A DNA stretch of 64,000 nucleotides from Rhodoplanes sp046000175 (GCF_046000175.1 NZ_JBEOMB010000020.1:52695-116694); one strand, 5' to 3'. Shown: positions 9,167 to 17,948, counted from the stretch's first letter. Translations and numbers: made by a program. Notes: a model not told the origin generated them from the sequence alone.

Positions 9167-9191
9167 GGCGCCCCCCGACACGGGGGGCGCC
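9167..9191. terminator. Hairpin between convergent cydC and DUF2892 gene
   Basis: A perfect 10-bp stem GGCGCCCCCC / GGGGGGCGCC with loop GACAC. It lies between cydC (plus) and the DUF2892 gene (minus) and can serve both directions. There is no T-tract, so factor-independent function is inferred. Confidence 0.7.
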
Positions 9192-9214
9192 GACCGCATC
9201 GGGACGGTCGAAGG

Positions 9215-9409
9215 TCAGGCCTTCGAGACGGCGCAGGTCTTGATGCCGATGATCGAGTAGAGCGGGCAGCGCGCGACCGCGGCGGTGAAGAGCGGAACGA
9301 CGCCGATCCAGGCCCAGACCGGGCCGCCGGCCAGCGCCCAGGCGATCAGGCCGGCGCCGAGCACGGCGCGCAGCACCCGGTCGATCAATCCCATGTTCTT
9401 CGCAAGCAT
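9215..9409 (-). CDS. DUF2892 family small membrane protein
   Basis: A 64-residue protein with the DUF2892 layout: MLAKNMGLIDRVLRAVLGAG, two hydrophobic helices, then the conserved CPLYSIIGIKTC near the C-terminus. Family members are inner-membrane proteins, often next to rhodanese or respiratory genes, of unknown role. The minus-strand ATG at 9409 is preceded by GAGGACGAC. It converges on cydC. Confidence 0.88.
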   Translation of the reverse strand: MLAKNMGLIDRVLRAVLGAGLIAWALAGGPVWAWIGVVPLFTAAVARCPLYSIIGIKTCAVSKA

Positions 9410-9494
9410 GTCGTCCTCGCTCGTTGTTGCCTCGGTCCAATGAGCGAGATCTAGGCTGCGCGACGCCGGTGGTCTGTGACCAAGTCACCCTGGC

Positions 9495-9526
9495 GGCCGG
9501 CCGGGAGCCGACCTCCTCGGCCGGCC
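9495..9526 (-). terminator. Hairpin after the 9533-10036 gene
   Basis: Inverted repeat GGCCGGCCG (9495-9503) / CGGCCGGCC (9518-9526) a few bases past the stop of the minus-strand periplasmic protein. It is a plausible terminator. Confidence 0.55.
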
Positions 9527-9532
9527 GTGCCG

Positions 9533-10036
9533 TCAGAAGCAGCCGCCGTAGCCGCGCCGCCATCCCGGACCGCGACCGGTCCACGCGTCGCGCCCGCGAC
9601 CGCGGCCCGCCGCCCAGGTCGGCCGGAGCGAGTCGTCGCGCAACGTGAAGGTCCGATCGTCGACCTTCACGGACTTGGCGACATAGGCGTCGGCCGGCAT
9701 GCGGTCGGTGCGGAACCCGTCGACCGTGATAGACCGGCCGACCGGCGCGGCCTTCAGAACGTCGGCGACCGCCGCCGACGGGCCGAGGTGGAGATTGATC
9801 GTCTTGTCGCCGGTCCGGACGATCAGATGCGCGCCTTCCGAGGCGCGTCCGGTGGTCAGCTTGCACGGCCCGATCTTGGTGTCCGTCACAGTCCCGGCGA
9901 GCGTCACGATCGGCGGCTTCTCGGCCCGGCGGGCGATCCCGGTGGCTTCGCCGGTCCCCTTCTGGGCAAACGCCGATCCGGCCGCCACGGCGACGATCAG
10001 CGCGCCGAGCGCCGCACGCGAACGAAGATGTCTCAT
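9533..10036 (-). CDS. Hypothetical periplasmic protein
   Basis: A 167-residue protein starting MRHLRSRAALGALIVAVAAG, a clear Sec signal peptide with likely cleavage after SAFA. The mature part has a beta-rich segment (TLAGTVTDTKIGPCKLTTGR, LIVRTGDKTINLHLGPSAAV, KVDDRTFTLRDD) that resembles an OB-like metal- or nickel/cobalt-related fold. It ends in a Gly/Arg/Trp-rich tail with GRGPGWRRGYGGCF. I do not recognise a characterised family. AGGAG lies 7-11 bases upstream of the ATG; an upstream in-frame extension to 10159 lacks this and reads as non-coding. Confidence 0.75.
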   Translation of the reverse strand: MRHLRSRAALGALIVAVAAGSAFAQKGTGEATGIARRAEKPPIVTLAGTVTDTKIGPCKLTTGRASEGAHLIVRTGDKTINLHLGPSAAVADVLKAAPVGRSITVDGFRTDRMPADAYVAKSVKVDDRTFTLRDDSLRPTWAAGRGRGRDAWTGRGPGWRRGYGGCF

Positions 10037-10320
10037 CGCAGGTCTCCTGTCCTGCCCCCGTCCCTCCACGCCCCGTTGTCCGTACGCCCCTTGGCCGTCG
10101 CGCTCGCCGACGCTCCGATCGAGAGGAACGCGCCGTCGAGATCGATCGACCGGCGACATTGTGTACCGGCCGGGCTGACGTTAGCCTGACGGCCTCGTTC
10201 GAGGACATCGTCGCGCGTCACGGCGTCCGTTGCCGCCACCATCGATGCCGCGCCGCTCGGCACAGGCGCCCCGCGCGCATCGCGACGCTGCCGCCCCGCC
10301 GACCGACAAGAGACACGTGC

Positions 10321-10803
10321 ATGGATGCGTTCCAGGACCACTATCCCGACGCCGTAGCGCACTGCTACGGCTGCGGGCGATTGAACGCGCACGGACACCG
10401 GATCAAGACCGTGTGGGACGGCGACGAGACCGTCACGCGCTTCACGCCGGAGCCCTATCACACGGCGATCCCCGGCTTCGTCTATGGCGGGCTCGTCGCC
10501 TCGCTGATCGACTGCCACAGCACCGCGACGGCTGCTGCTGCGATGTATCGCCACGACGGTCGCGGCCTCGACACGCTGCCGGCGTTCCGCTTCGTCACCG
10601 GCTCGCTGCATGTCGATTACCTGAAGCCGACCCCGATCGACGGGGCGCTCGAGATCCGCGGACGCGCCGTCGAGATCAAGGGCCGCAAGGTCGTGGTGGA
10701 GACCGAGGTGCGGGCGGGCGGCGTGGTCACGGCCCGCGGCACCGTCGTGGCCGTGCAGATGCCGGCGGATTTCGGATCCGGGCCGCCGGCGCCGGGCGGG
10801 TGA
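10321..10803 (+). CDS. PaaI-like hotdog-fold thioesterase
   Basis: A 160-residue hotdog protein. The N-terminus HCYGCGRLNAHGHRIKT is the hallmark of the PaaI/4HBT family subgroup that starts with a Cys-rich CxGCG segment. It continues HTAIPGFVYGGLVASLIDCH (catalytic region) and SLHVDYLKPTPIDGALEIRG. It likely hydrolyses an acyl-CoA; the substrate is unknown. It is a single gene with a terminator-like hairpin at 10841-10868 after it. The ATG at 10321 follows GACAAGAGACACGTGC, a weak ribosome site. Confidence 0.85.
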   Translation: MDAFQDHYPDAVAHCYGCGRLNAHGHRIKTVWDGDETVTRFTPEPYHTAIPGFVYGGLVASLIDCHSTATAAAAMYRHDGRGLDTLPAFRFVTGSLHVDYLKPTPIDGALEIRGRAVEIKGRKVVVETEVRAGGVVTARGTVVAVQMPADFGSGPPAPGG

Positions 10804-10840
10804 CGCGCGACGCGACGAGCGGAGCGCCGTCGCGATCGAT

Positions 10841-10868
10841 CGCCCCGGCCGGATGCGCGGCCGGGGCG
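10841..10868. terminator. Bidirectional hairpin terminator
   Basis: A perfect 10-bp stem CGCCCCGGCC / GGCCGGGGCG with an 8-base loop. On the plus strand it is followed at 10876-10882 by GGTTTTC. It lies between convergent genes (the hotdog protein and the MBL-fold protein). Confidence 0.7.
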
Positions 10869-10898
10869 ACGGTCGGGTTTTCTCCCGATCCGCGGCTT

Positions 10899-12152
10899 TC
10901 AGTACTTCACGCCGCCGCCGGCCGGGGCCGGCGCCGCCGACGCCGAGCCCGCCGGGACCAGCACGGTCGGCTTGTCGTCGTCGGTCATGGCGAACGTCAC
11001 CTGGTCGCCGTTGCCCAGATAGGCCGTGTCCTTGGAGCGGAACCGCGCCGTGCCACTGACGATGCCGATGCCGGCCTCCTGCAGCTTGCGGGCCGTGAGA
11101 ATGCCGGTGCAGTGATTGCAGGCGACCTTCTCGAAGCCCCATTTCTTGAACACGGCGACGAGGTCGTCGTATTTCGGATCCCACTCCTCGAACGGCGAGA
11201 CGTGCAGGCCGCCATAAAGGCCGTAGAGCTTCTTGGCCTCGACGGCGCGCTGCGCCACCGACGCGAACTGCAGGATGCCCTGATGGCAGCAGCCCGTGAT
11301 GGTGACGAGGCCGCGGTCCTTCACGTTGAAGAACAGCGACTGCTCGCCGAACACCCGGCAGATGATCGGGGTCTGGAAGTTGTAGAGCGCGGCGCCCGGG
11401 AACAGGACGGTGAGGCCGGGCTGCGTCTCGATCCGCTCGCCGCGATGGCCGGCGACGTCGAAATAGTCGAGTCCCTCGGCGTAGAAGCCCTTCGGATAGT
11501 AGGTCTTGATCGTCGGCGCGTATTTGAACACGACCGGGACGCCCCAGAAGTGGTCGAAGTGCTCGTGCGAGACGATGAAGATGTCGATCTTGTTCTCGGC
11601 CAGCATCTTGTCGATGCCCTCGCGCTGGAACGACTTGTCGATCCAGTCGAAGGACCAGCCGGAGTCGAGCAGGATCCGCTTGGTCTCCCCCTCCAGCGTC
11701 TCCACCTCGATCAGCGCCGAGAAGCCACCCGAGTTGAGCGGGTTGACGGCGTTCTCCATCTGGAAGGCCCAGGCCTCCTCCAGATTGGCCTTGGCAAGAT
11801 AGGGCTGGATGTTGCGCACACCCTGCTCGTAGCTGCCCTTGCCGAGCTTGCCCTTGACGTCGGTGAACGGCGCCCAGTTGTAGGTGTACTGGTTGACCAG
11901 AAGACCGCCGGCGCCGCGGATGTCGTTCATCAGCGTTCGGTTGTCGAACCAGCTCGTCTCGCTGATGTTCGTCACCTTGACGCTCTTGACCTCGCCGATC
12001 TGGCGGCGGGTCGGCTCGGCCTTGACGAAGTGACGCTGGCGCCACGGCGAGTAGGAGTACACGCCCATGGTGCCGACCGCGCCGGCGAGCGTGCCGGCCG
12101 CGACGCCGCCCGCGAAGGTGCGGCGGCTGACCTCGGGTTTCTGTTCGGACAT
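10899..12152 (-). CDS. Tat-exported metallo-beta-lactamase-fold hydrolase (COG1237-like)
   Basis: A 417-residue protein. The N-terminus MSEQKPEVSRRTFAGGVAAG is a twin-arginine signal. The MBL metal-binding motif SHEHFDHFWG lies near residue 190. C-terminal features ITGCCHQGI, YGGLHVSPF and CNHCTG resemble the 7,8-dihydropterin-phosphate-synthase-like branch (COG1237). It is predicted to act in the periplasm, probably with a di-metal centre; the substrate is unknown. It is the last gene of a five-gene operon with a ~10-TM protein and a 40-residue TM protein. The ATG at 12152 was chosen because the Tat motif follows directly; a longer frame to 12215 adds a basic run without function. Confidence 0.85.
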   Translation of the reverse strand: MSEQKPEVSRRTFAGGVAAGTLAGAVGTMGVYSYSPWRQRHFVKAEPTRRQIGEVKSVKVTNISETSWFDNRTLMNDIRGAGGLLVNQYTYNWAPFTDVKGKLGKGSYEQGVRNIQPYLAKANLEEAWAFQMENAVNPLNSGGFSALIEVETLEGETKRILLDSGWSFDWIDKSFQREGIDKMLAENKIDIFIVSHEHFDHFWGVPVVFKYAPTIKTYYPKGFYAEGLDYFDVAGHRGERIETQPGLTVLFPGAALYNFQTPIICRVFGEQSLFFNVKDRGLVTITGCCHQGILQFASVAQRAVEAKKLYGLYGGLHVSPFEEWDPKYDDLVAVFKKWGFEKVACNHCTGILTARKLQEAGIGIVSGTARFRSKDTAYLGNGDQVTFAMTDDDKPTVLVPAGSASAAPAPAGGGVKY

Positions 12153-12211
12153 GACGAAGCTCCGTGTCGTGACACGGGCGCGGCGCCGGCGCGCGGCACC
12201 GCGCGCCGCCG

Positions 12212-12334
12212 TCACAGGAAGACCAGGTTCATCTTGCCGACGATCGGCAGCAGCGCGACCACGGCGAAGTAGAGGGCGATGCCCACGCCGATGCCGACCA
12301 CGAAGCCGGCGCTCATCTTGAGGGTGTCGGACAT
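12212..12334 (-). CDS. 40-aa single-TM protein
   Basis: A 40-residue protein starting MSDTLKMSAGFVVGIGVGIA with one hydrophobic helix (about residues 9-32) and ending GKMNLVFL. AGGAGA lies 5-10 bases upstream of the ATG. It lies 11 bases after the large membrane protein and 59 bases before the MBL-fold gene. Its size and spacing suggest a small subunit or stabiliser of the membrane protein, as CydX is for cytochrome bd. I know of no named family. Confidence 0.8.
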   Translation of the reverse strand: MSDTLKMSAGFVVGIGVGIALYFAVVALLPIVGKMNLVFL

Positions 12335-12345
12335 GACGATTCTCC

Positions 12346-13665
12346 TCACTCGGCCGGAACGGCGGCGATCTGCGGCCGCACGGGCACGGCGTCCTCGGCG
12401 GTCCGCGGGACCGTCAGGCGCCAGGCCGGCCAGTTGTCCATGTACCAGTGATGCAGCAGCATCACGTTGATGAGCCAGATGGTCGGGATCATCGGGAACT
12501 GCTCGGGCTGAGAGACGCCGCGCTGGGTCCCCAGAGCGAGGTGGCTGATGTTGTAATAGACGATCATCAGCGCGACGCCACCGATCGCGACGATCAGGGT
12601 CCGCAGCGCCACGTTGACGGGCGTCGAGAACCGGGTCGGCCTGTTGCCGCAGTAGAAGTGGAGATAGAGCGCCGGCAACAGGAAGAAGATCATGATCTCG
12701 CCGACGTGAAGCCACCGCCAATCGGGCGCGTTCTCGTTGCGGGTGCCGCGGATCACCGGCCCCATGTAGAGCTCCAGCGCGAAGTAGAAGAACAGGTGGA
12801 AGGCCCAGGCGATCGCGACGATGCCGAAGAAGGTGACGACCCGACGCGTCCAGGCGTGCCTGATCAGCTTGAACGGCCAACGCTCCCAGACCGTCTCGAC
12901 CAGCCAGACGACGACGGTCGCGCACATGATCCACGAGATGTGGAAGTTGCCGCTGACCGTGTTGGCGAAATCCTCCCAGTAGGGCGGCGACACCGCGGTA
13001 AACTGCTGCCACGGATAGTAGAGAATGCCCATGTGCGGATGCATGGTGACGAAGTACAGCACCGTCGAGAGGAAGAACGTCACGATCAGGATCGTGATCC
13101 CCTGCACGGGCTGGGGCTCGTTCCGCCACGGCGCCCGCTCCATGCCCACCACCCAGGCCGGCGACAGCCAGCTCGCCAGGGCGGCGAACATCAGGATCGC
13201 CAGCGCCGCGTACTCCTCGGCGAAGAACCGGGTCATGCGCGGGAAGGCGGCGGTACGCTCGGGGTTGAAGTAGGTGATCCCGAGCGAGCCCAGGAACCAC
13301 TGGAAGAAGCCGTGGATCACCAGCATCATGATCGCGACGGCGACCGGCAGCGCGATCATCGCCTTGACGAGCGGATGCCAGGTCTCGAGCTGCACGCGGC
13401 GCATCGGCCAGAACTGGAAGATGTAGACCATCCAGATCAGGATGATGAGCAGCCAGCGGGTGTACATGTAGCCGACATACGGCGTGTAGAGCCGCATGAT
13501 CCCGCGCGGATCCTGGAAGATCCACCAGGTCACGAAGAACACGGACAGCAGGCAGACGACGTTGACGGCGTGCGTGACGGGCCACGGCCAGCGGGCGGTC
13601 AGCTTGCGCTCCTCCAGCCACCCCGCGCCGTACCGCTCGCTCGCGGTTCCGGATTGAGCCCCCAT
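12346..13665 (-). CDS. Polytopic membrane protein of unknown function (~10 TM)
   Basis: A 439-residue integral membrane protein starting MGAQSGTASERYGAGWLEER. The ATG at 13665 has GGGAGG 6-11 bases upstream. Some ten hydrophobic helices can be read, e.g. around TWWIF, YIFQFW, IHGFFQWF, FYFALELYMG, LYLHFYCG and MLLHHWYMDNW. Many His and Trp residues lie in or next to helices (MHPHMGILYYPW, NFHISW, FHLFFYF, LHHWYM), which could bind heme or metal; this is inference. A longer start at 13722 would translate an upstream 15-bp tandem repeat (SNSTVSNST) and is less likely. It sits mid-operon with the MBL-fold protein. Confidence 0.85.
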   Translation of the reverse strand: MGAQSGTASERYGAGWLEERKLTARWPWPVTHAVNVVCLLSVFFVTWWIFQDPRGIMRLYTPYVGYMYTRWLLIILIWMVYIFQFWPMRRVQLETWHPLVKAMIALPVAVAIMMLVIHGFFQWFLGSLGITYFNPERTAAFPRMTRFFAEEYAALAILMFAALASWLSPAWVVGMERAPWRNEPQPVQGITILIVTFFLSTVLYFVTMHPHMGILYYPWQQFTAVSPPYWEDFANTVSGNFHISWIMCATVVVWLVETVWERWPFKLIRHAWTRRVVTFFGIVAIAWAFHLFFYFALELYMGPVIRGTRNENAPDWRWLHVGEIMIFFLLPALYLHFYCGNRPTRFSTPVNVALRTLIVAIGGVALMIVYYNISHLALGTQRGVSQPEQFPMIPTIWLINVMLLHHWYMDNWPAWRLTVPRTAEDAVPVRPQIAAVPAE

Positions 13666-13684
13666 ATGGGCCTCCCTGGGTAGG

Positions 13685-13729
13685 TTCGACACAGTGCTGT
13701 TCGAAACAGTGCTGTTCGACACAGCTCGG
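13685..13729. repeat. 3 x 15-bp tandem repeat upstream of the membrane protein
   Basis: Three adjacent units of TTCGACACAGTGCTG lie at 13685-13699, 13700-13714 and 13715-13729. The third copy is diverged at its end. They sit between the 89-residue gene and the membrane protein gene, just upstream of the latter's ribosome site on the minus strand. Confidence 0.85.
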
Positions 13730-13771
13730 ACGCCGAGGTCCCGTGTCGGTCGGCTGTCGTCGGGGGATGCG

Positions 13772-14041
13772 TCAGTCGGTCGGCGGCGCGGCCTTGGCGA
13801 AGATCGCCTTGCAGATCTCGAGATCGGTTCGGTTCTCCATGCTGATTCCGTACCGGCGGGCCTCGTCGGCGAGGAACGGTCGCGCCTCGTTCACCAGCGC
13901 ACACGCGATGTGGTAGGAGGCGAACGGGTCGTCCGGGGAGCCGGGGGTGTCGGAGGTGATCATCTCGCCGCCGTCCCGGTCGGGCAGGCCGGCGAGGCGG
14001 AAGCCGAGGAAGGCGCGGCGGGTGACCGGCGCGGCGCTCAT
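13772..14041 (-). CDS. Small protein, 89 aa, twin-arginine-like N-terminus, unknown function
   Basis: An 89-residue protein beginning MSAAPVTRRAFLGFRLAGLP. The RRAFLGF pattern looks like a Tat motif, but no hydrophobic h-region follows, so export is doubtful. The rest (DDPFASYHIACALVNEARPF, ISMENRTDLEICKAIFA) is soluble and helical. Its ATG overlaps the stop of the upstream 333-residue gene (ATGA), which argues for translational coupling. The family is not recognised. Confidence 0.75.
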   Translation of the reverse strand: MSAAPVTRRAFLGFRLAGLPDRDGGEMITSDTPGSPDDPFASYHIACALVNEARPFLADEARRYGISMENRTDLEICKAIFAKAAPPTD

Positions 14042-15039
14042 GCGCGACCTCCCTCGCCGGGCGGAGGACGCGACGGCGCGGGCTCGTCGCGCCCGGCGAC
14101 GCCGACCTCGCCCGCGTGGCAGCCGCACATCGCGCCGATCGGCGGCAGCCGCCATCCGGCGGCGTCCCACCAGGAGGCGAGATCGAACGACGCGACGGCA
14201 GGCGGACGCTCCGGTCCGGTGTGCCACAGCCACAAGCAGCCGCCGGCAGCGGCGTCCAGCCGGGCCGGCGCCAGCCGCTGCCGATCCAGCGGAACCCCGA
14301 AACGCGGCAGCCCGGTCACGCGGATCTCGAGGGCGGACAGGTCCGGGTCCGGACGGACCGTCGCGCTGTCACCGGGACCGAGATGCCACACGAGGCCCGG
14401 CGCCGACCGGATCTCGACGGCCGCCGGCGGCTGCCGGCCGACCAGGGCATGGGCGCAGACCAGGAGATCGACGATCGGCGCCGACAGGGCGGTCCCGGGG
14501 ACCGACCGGCGCCGGCGCGGTCCGCACGCGGACGTCTCGATCTCGCACCAGACGTCCTGGGTCGACAGAGTGAGGTCGACCCAGCCGCCGGCCCGAGGCA
14601 CCAGACCGATCGTGCCGACGTGATAGAGGCTCGGGTCGAGATCGCCGGCCGCGCCGACGGCGGGTGTGCCGGTCCGATCGAAGACGGCCGAGATCCGTGC
14701 CTCCTGCTCCGCGTCCGTGAAGGTCGCGAACAGCGTCTCGTCGGCGGGATCGGGGAAGCAGCGGATCGCCAGCTCGATCCCGTCGACGCCCGTCGCGCCG
14801 TCCTCGTCCGAGGGAACCAGCACGATCTCGAAGGCGTCGGCTCGCCCCGCCAACCAGACATACCAGGCAGGCCAACCGTCGGCCCGACGGCTCACCGCCC
14901 TCAAGCCGAGCTTGCGCTTCGCGGCGGCGCTGGTGCCGACGAACGCGAGCAACCCGGCGATCGTCGCCTCGGCGAAGCCGACGGCGTCGGTCGCGATCCT
15001 CTCCTCGAACAGCTCGGCGCGATCCAAGCCGGTGCGCAT
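14038..15039 (-). CDS. Hypothetical protein, 333 aa, first gene of the MBL/membrane operon
   Basis: A 333-residue soluble protein starting MRTGLDRAELFEERIATDAV, with no signal peptide and no TM segment. The middle contains IELAIRCFPDPADETLFATF and LYHVGTIGLVPRAGGWVDLT; the C-terminus has a CGCHAGE motif. I do not recognise a family. It overlaps the next gene by 4 bases and is the first gene of the minus-strand operon reaching 10899. GGAGGTGCGCC precedes the ATG. As a cytoplasmic leader of an operon with exported products, an accessory or maturation role is possible. Confidence 0.75.
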   Translation of the reverse strand: MRTGLDRAELFEERIATDAVGFAEATIAGLLAFVGTSAAAKRKLGLRAVSRRADGWPAWYVWLAGRADAFEIVLVPSDEDGATGVDGIELAIRCFPDPADETLFATFTDAEQEARISAVFDRTGTPAVGAAGDLDPSLYHVGTIGLVPRAGGWVDLTLSTQDVWCEIETSACGPRRRRSVPGTALSAPIVDLLVCAHALVGRQPPAAVEIRSAPGLVWHLGPGDSATVRPDPDLSALEIRVTGLPRFGVPLDRQRLAPARLDAAAGGCLWLWHTGPERPPAVASFDLASWWDAAGWRLPPIGAMCGCHAGEVGVAGRDEPAPSRPPPGEGGRA

Positions 15040-15613
15040 GGCGCACCTCCCGACGGAGACACGATAGCCAGCATCTGATCACGCACACATGCAACAGGCC
15101 GCATCGTTGATCTGAATCAGGATCGCGACACGCGCGTTACGGAGTACGGAACAATTTCACTGTTAGGAATACGTCTGCTCGCCGGCCGACTCGCAAGCCT
15201 CGTCGGCGAGCGCGATCCAGCAGACGATCGCATCGGCGAAACGACGCGCCGGCGCGAGCCCTGTGAGATCGCCGAATGGCTTCATTCTTCAGGACAAAGT
15301 TGCGATGGAGGCCGATCGCCGCGGCCGTCGGCCTGCCGTCGGGGCGGACGTGAGGGTCGCGTCGACGATCTCGAGCCGGCCGTCTTGTCCCGCCGAGCGC
15401 GCACGATCCGGGAGAGTACTGATGCCCAGATCGGGATCGCACGCCCGACGGCATTGCCGATGTCCAGCGAACACCGAGGCGCCGACCGACCGGTGCGGCC
15501 GGGGCTGTCGTCGAAGGTGCGACGGCCGACTCTCGATCCCACGCCCGCGCGTGCCGGATCGGCCGCCGGGAACTGCGGCCGGCAGCGACCGAGCAGAACC
15601 GCGTGACCGACGC
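15040..15613. other. Intergenic stretch, 574 bases, no firm gene
   Basis: The left part must hold the promoter of the minus-strand operon starting at 15039. A minus-strand frame of 40 residues (15163-15285, MKPFGDLTGLAPARRFADAI) could be a small gene but has only a weak ribosome site. I give it about 0.25. Other long frames here are GC-rich shadows. Confidence 0.5.
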
Positions 15614-15886
15614 TCAGCGTTCGGACGTGAGGCGCCCGATCGCCGCCGCGACCTCGAGGGCCAGCAGAACCGCGATCGCGACCGTGACGGCCACGAAGGG
15701 CAGGCTCGCGAAGCGCGCGATGTCGGTGCCGGCCTCGAGCGACGCCTGCAGCAGCAGCACCACGAACAACGTCGCGAAGGCTCCGCCGACAAGCACGTTC
15801 ACGCGATCGATCGCCCGGCTGCGATCCGTCCGGCGCATCACCACCTCGACCAGGGCCGTGCGATACTCACGAATGCGCTCTCTCAT
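15614..15886 (-). CDS. Hypothetical small membrane protein, 90 aa
   Basis: A 90-residue protein starting MRERIREYRTALVEVVMRRT. A basic N-terminal part is followed by two hydrophobic helices (VNVLVGGAFATLFVVLLLQA and FVAVTVAIAVLLALEVAAAI). CGGAGCG lies about 4-10 bases upstream of the ATG. It stands alone between the MBL operon and fadD. The layout resembles small 2-TM stress or respiratory-chain proteins; the family is not recognised. Confidence 0.6.
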   Translation of the reverse strand: MRERIREYRTALVEVVMRRTDRSRAIDRVNVLVGGAFATLFVVLLLQASLEAGTDIARFASLPFVAVTVAIAVLLALEVAAAIGRLTSER

Positions 15887-16274
15887 CGTCGCTCCGATCG
15901 TGTTCTACGAGTCCAGGTCCGACGACCTCGTTGCCGAGACAATGTCGGCTCTATTTCGACGTTCCTGAGTCTCGTCTCCGACACGCCCCTGCACTCGCGC
16001 CGCACCGATGATCAGCCGCGCCAGCGGATCCGCGCGTCGGCCGTTGCCGCGGCGAGGCCGACGACGATCGCGTGGTGCGGCGACGGCCGGCAGGCCGGAT
16101 CGATGGCGCGCGCATGCGGCCCGACGCCAGTCTGATCGGCGCGTCCGATCTGCGCGCGCTCGCGACATAATATCGAACCGCCGTCCGGGAACTTACCCGG
16201 GTCGCTCGGCTTGGTCCGACGACGGGGCCGTGGCACGTCGGACGGCCATCCGACGTCAGACGAGGGACATTCGC
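15887..16274. other. Intergenic stretch upstream of the fatty-acid operon
   Basis: The 388 bases hold no convincing gene. They must contain the promoters for the 15614-15886 gene (minus) and the acyl-CoA ligase (plus). I could not recognise a FadR-type operator. Confidence 0.45.
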
Positions 16275-17941
16275 ATGTTCGGCAAGTCGCCTGCCGTGCC
16301 GCCGGTCCTGACGTCCCGGGCGCCGTCGTTGGTCGACCTCCTCGATCGTGCGGTGGCCGACCATCCGGACCGTCCGGCGATCGACTTTCATGGCCGGACA
16401 TACACGTACCGCCGACTCGGCGAGCTGGTCGACAAGGCGGCCTGCGGCTTTCAGCAGCTCGGCGTGCGACCCGGTGTGCGGGTCGGGCTCTGCCTGCCCA
16501 ACACGCCGTTTCACGTGATCAGCTATTTCGCCGTGCTGAAAGCCGGCGGCATCGTGGTCAGCTTCAATCCGCTATACACGGTTCCGGAGCTGAAGCATCA
16601 GGTCGAGGATTCCGGCACCACCCTGATGGTGACGCTCGATCTCCGGCTGATCTATCCCAAGATCGCGGCGCTGCTCGACGACACCGGTCTCGAGCGCATC
16701 GTCGTCTGCGCGCTGGGCGACGTGCTGCCGGCGACCAGAAGCCTGCTGTTCTCGACCTTCGGACGCAGCCAGCGCGCGGCGGTGCCCCGCGATCTCCGCC
16801 ACGTCCCGTTCGCCCGCCTGGTCGAGAACGACGGGCGCCTGCGTCCAGTCACGACCGATCCGGCCCGCGACGTCGCGGTCCTGCAGTACACGGGCGGGAC
16901 CACCGGCGTGCCCAAGGGCGCGATGCTCACCCAGGCGAACCTCGCGTCCAATGCCGAGCAGCTCCTCACGGTCATTCCGGACGCCCGGCCGGGGGCCGAG
17001 CGCATGCTCGTCGTCCTGCCGCTGTTCCACATCTACGCCATGACGGTCGCGATGAATCTCGGCCTGCGGATCGGCGCCGAGCTGATCCTGCTGCCGCGCT
17101 TCGACGCCCGCAAGGTGCTCGAGACGCTGATCCGCAAGCGCGCCACCATGCTGCCCGGCGTGCCGACGCTCTACACGGCGGTCGCCGAGGCGGCCGAGAA
17201 GGCCGGCGTGACGCTGCCGCATCTGCGCGTCTGCATCTCCGGCGGGGCGCCGCTGCCGGACGAGGTGCGCCGACGCTTCGAGGCGGCGTCGGGCTGCCGT
17301 CTGGTCGAGGGCTACGGGCTCTCCGAGGCGTCGCCGGTCGTGACCTGCAATCCGCTCGACGCCGCGCGGGCCGGCTCGATCGGCCTGCCGCTCCCCGGCA
17401 CCACGGTCGAGATCCGCGATCCCGCGCGGCCGTCGCGCCGCCTCCGCGACGGCGAGAAGGGCGAGCTGTGCGTGCGCGGGCCGCAGGTCATGAGCGGTTA
17501 CTGGCGGCGGCCCGACGAGACGCGGACGACCTTCGTCGACGGGGCGCTGCGCACCGGCGACATCGGCTATCGCGACCCGGACGGCTATCTCCACGTCGTC
17601 GACCGCATCAAGGACGTGATCCTGTGCGGCGGCTTCAACGTCTATCCGCGCATGATCGAGGAGGCACTGTATCGCCATCCGGCAGTGCGCGAGGCGGTGG
17701 TGTCGGGGTTCCGGATCCCTATCGCGGCGAGGTGCCCAAGGCCTTCGTCAGCCTGCGGGCGAACGCAACCGCGACCGTCGACGAGCTGCGCGGCTTTCTG
17801 ACCGAGCAGATCTCGCGCACCGAGATGCCGCGCGAGATCGAGTTCCGCGACAGCCTCCCCCGCACCATGATCGGCAAGCTCTCGAAGAAGGAGCTGATCG
17901 CCGAGGAGGCCGCCAGGACCGAGAAGGCGCAGGTCGCCTGA
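16275..17941 (+). pseudogene. fadD: Long-chain acyl-CoA ligase (FadD-type) with a 1-base frameshift
   Basis: Reading starts at ATG 16275 (MFGKSPAVPPVLTSRAPSLV). It shows the AMP-binding signature YTGGTTGVPKGAMLT, GYGLSEASPV, TGDIGYRDPDGYLHVVDRIK and the GGFNVYPR hinge. At 17705-17708 a GGGG run appears one G short: the frame ends in VVSGFRIPI and stops at 17801. The +2 frame from 17708 continues VPDPYRGEVPKAFVSLRAN and the C-terminal motif RTMIGKLSKKELI to 17941. One extra G restores a ~556-residue enzyme of normal length. It could be a true recent mutation or a homopolymer sequencing error. The intact enzyme activates fatty acids to acyl-CoA and would feed the three beta-oxidation genes that follow. 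Confidence 0.88.
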
Positions 17942-17948
17942 TCGCACC

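Noticed and set aside
13665..13722. Longer start for the membrane protein at 13722
   Set aside because: It would translate the 15-bp tandem repeat (SNSTV units); a strong ribosome site supports ATG 13665.
15163..15285. 40-residue minus-strand ORF as a gene
   Set aside because: Weak ribosome site, no recognised motif and no operon context; kept only as a note.
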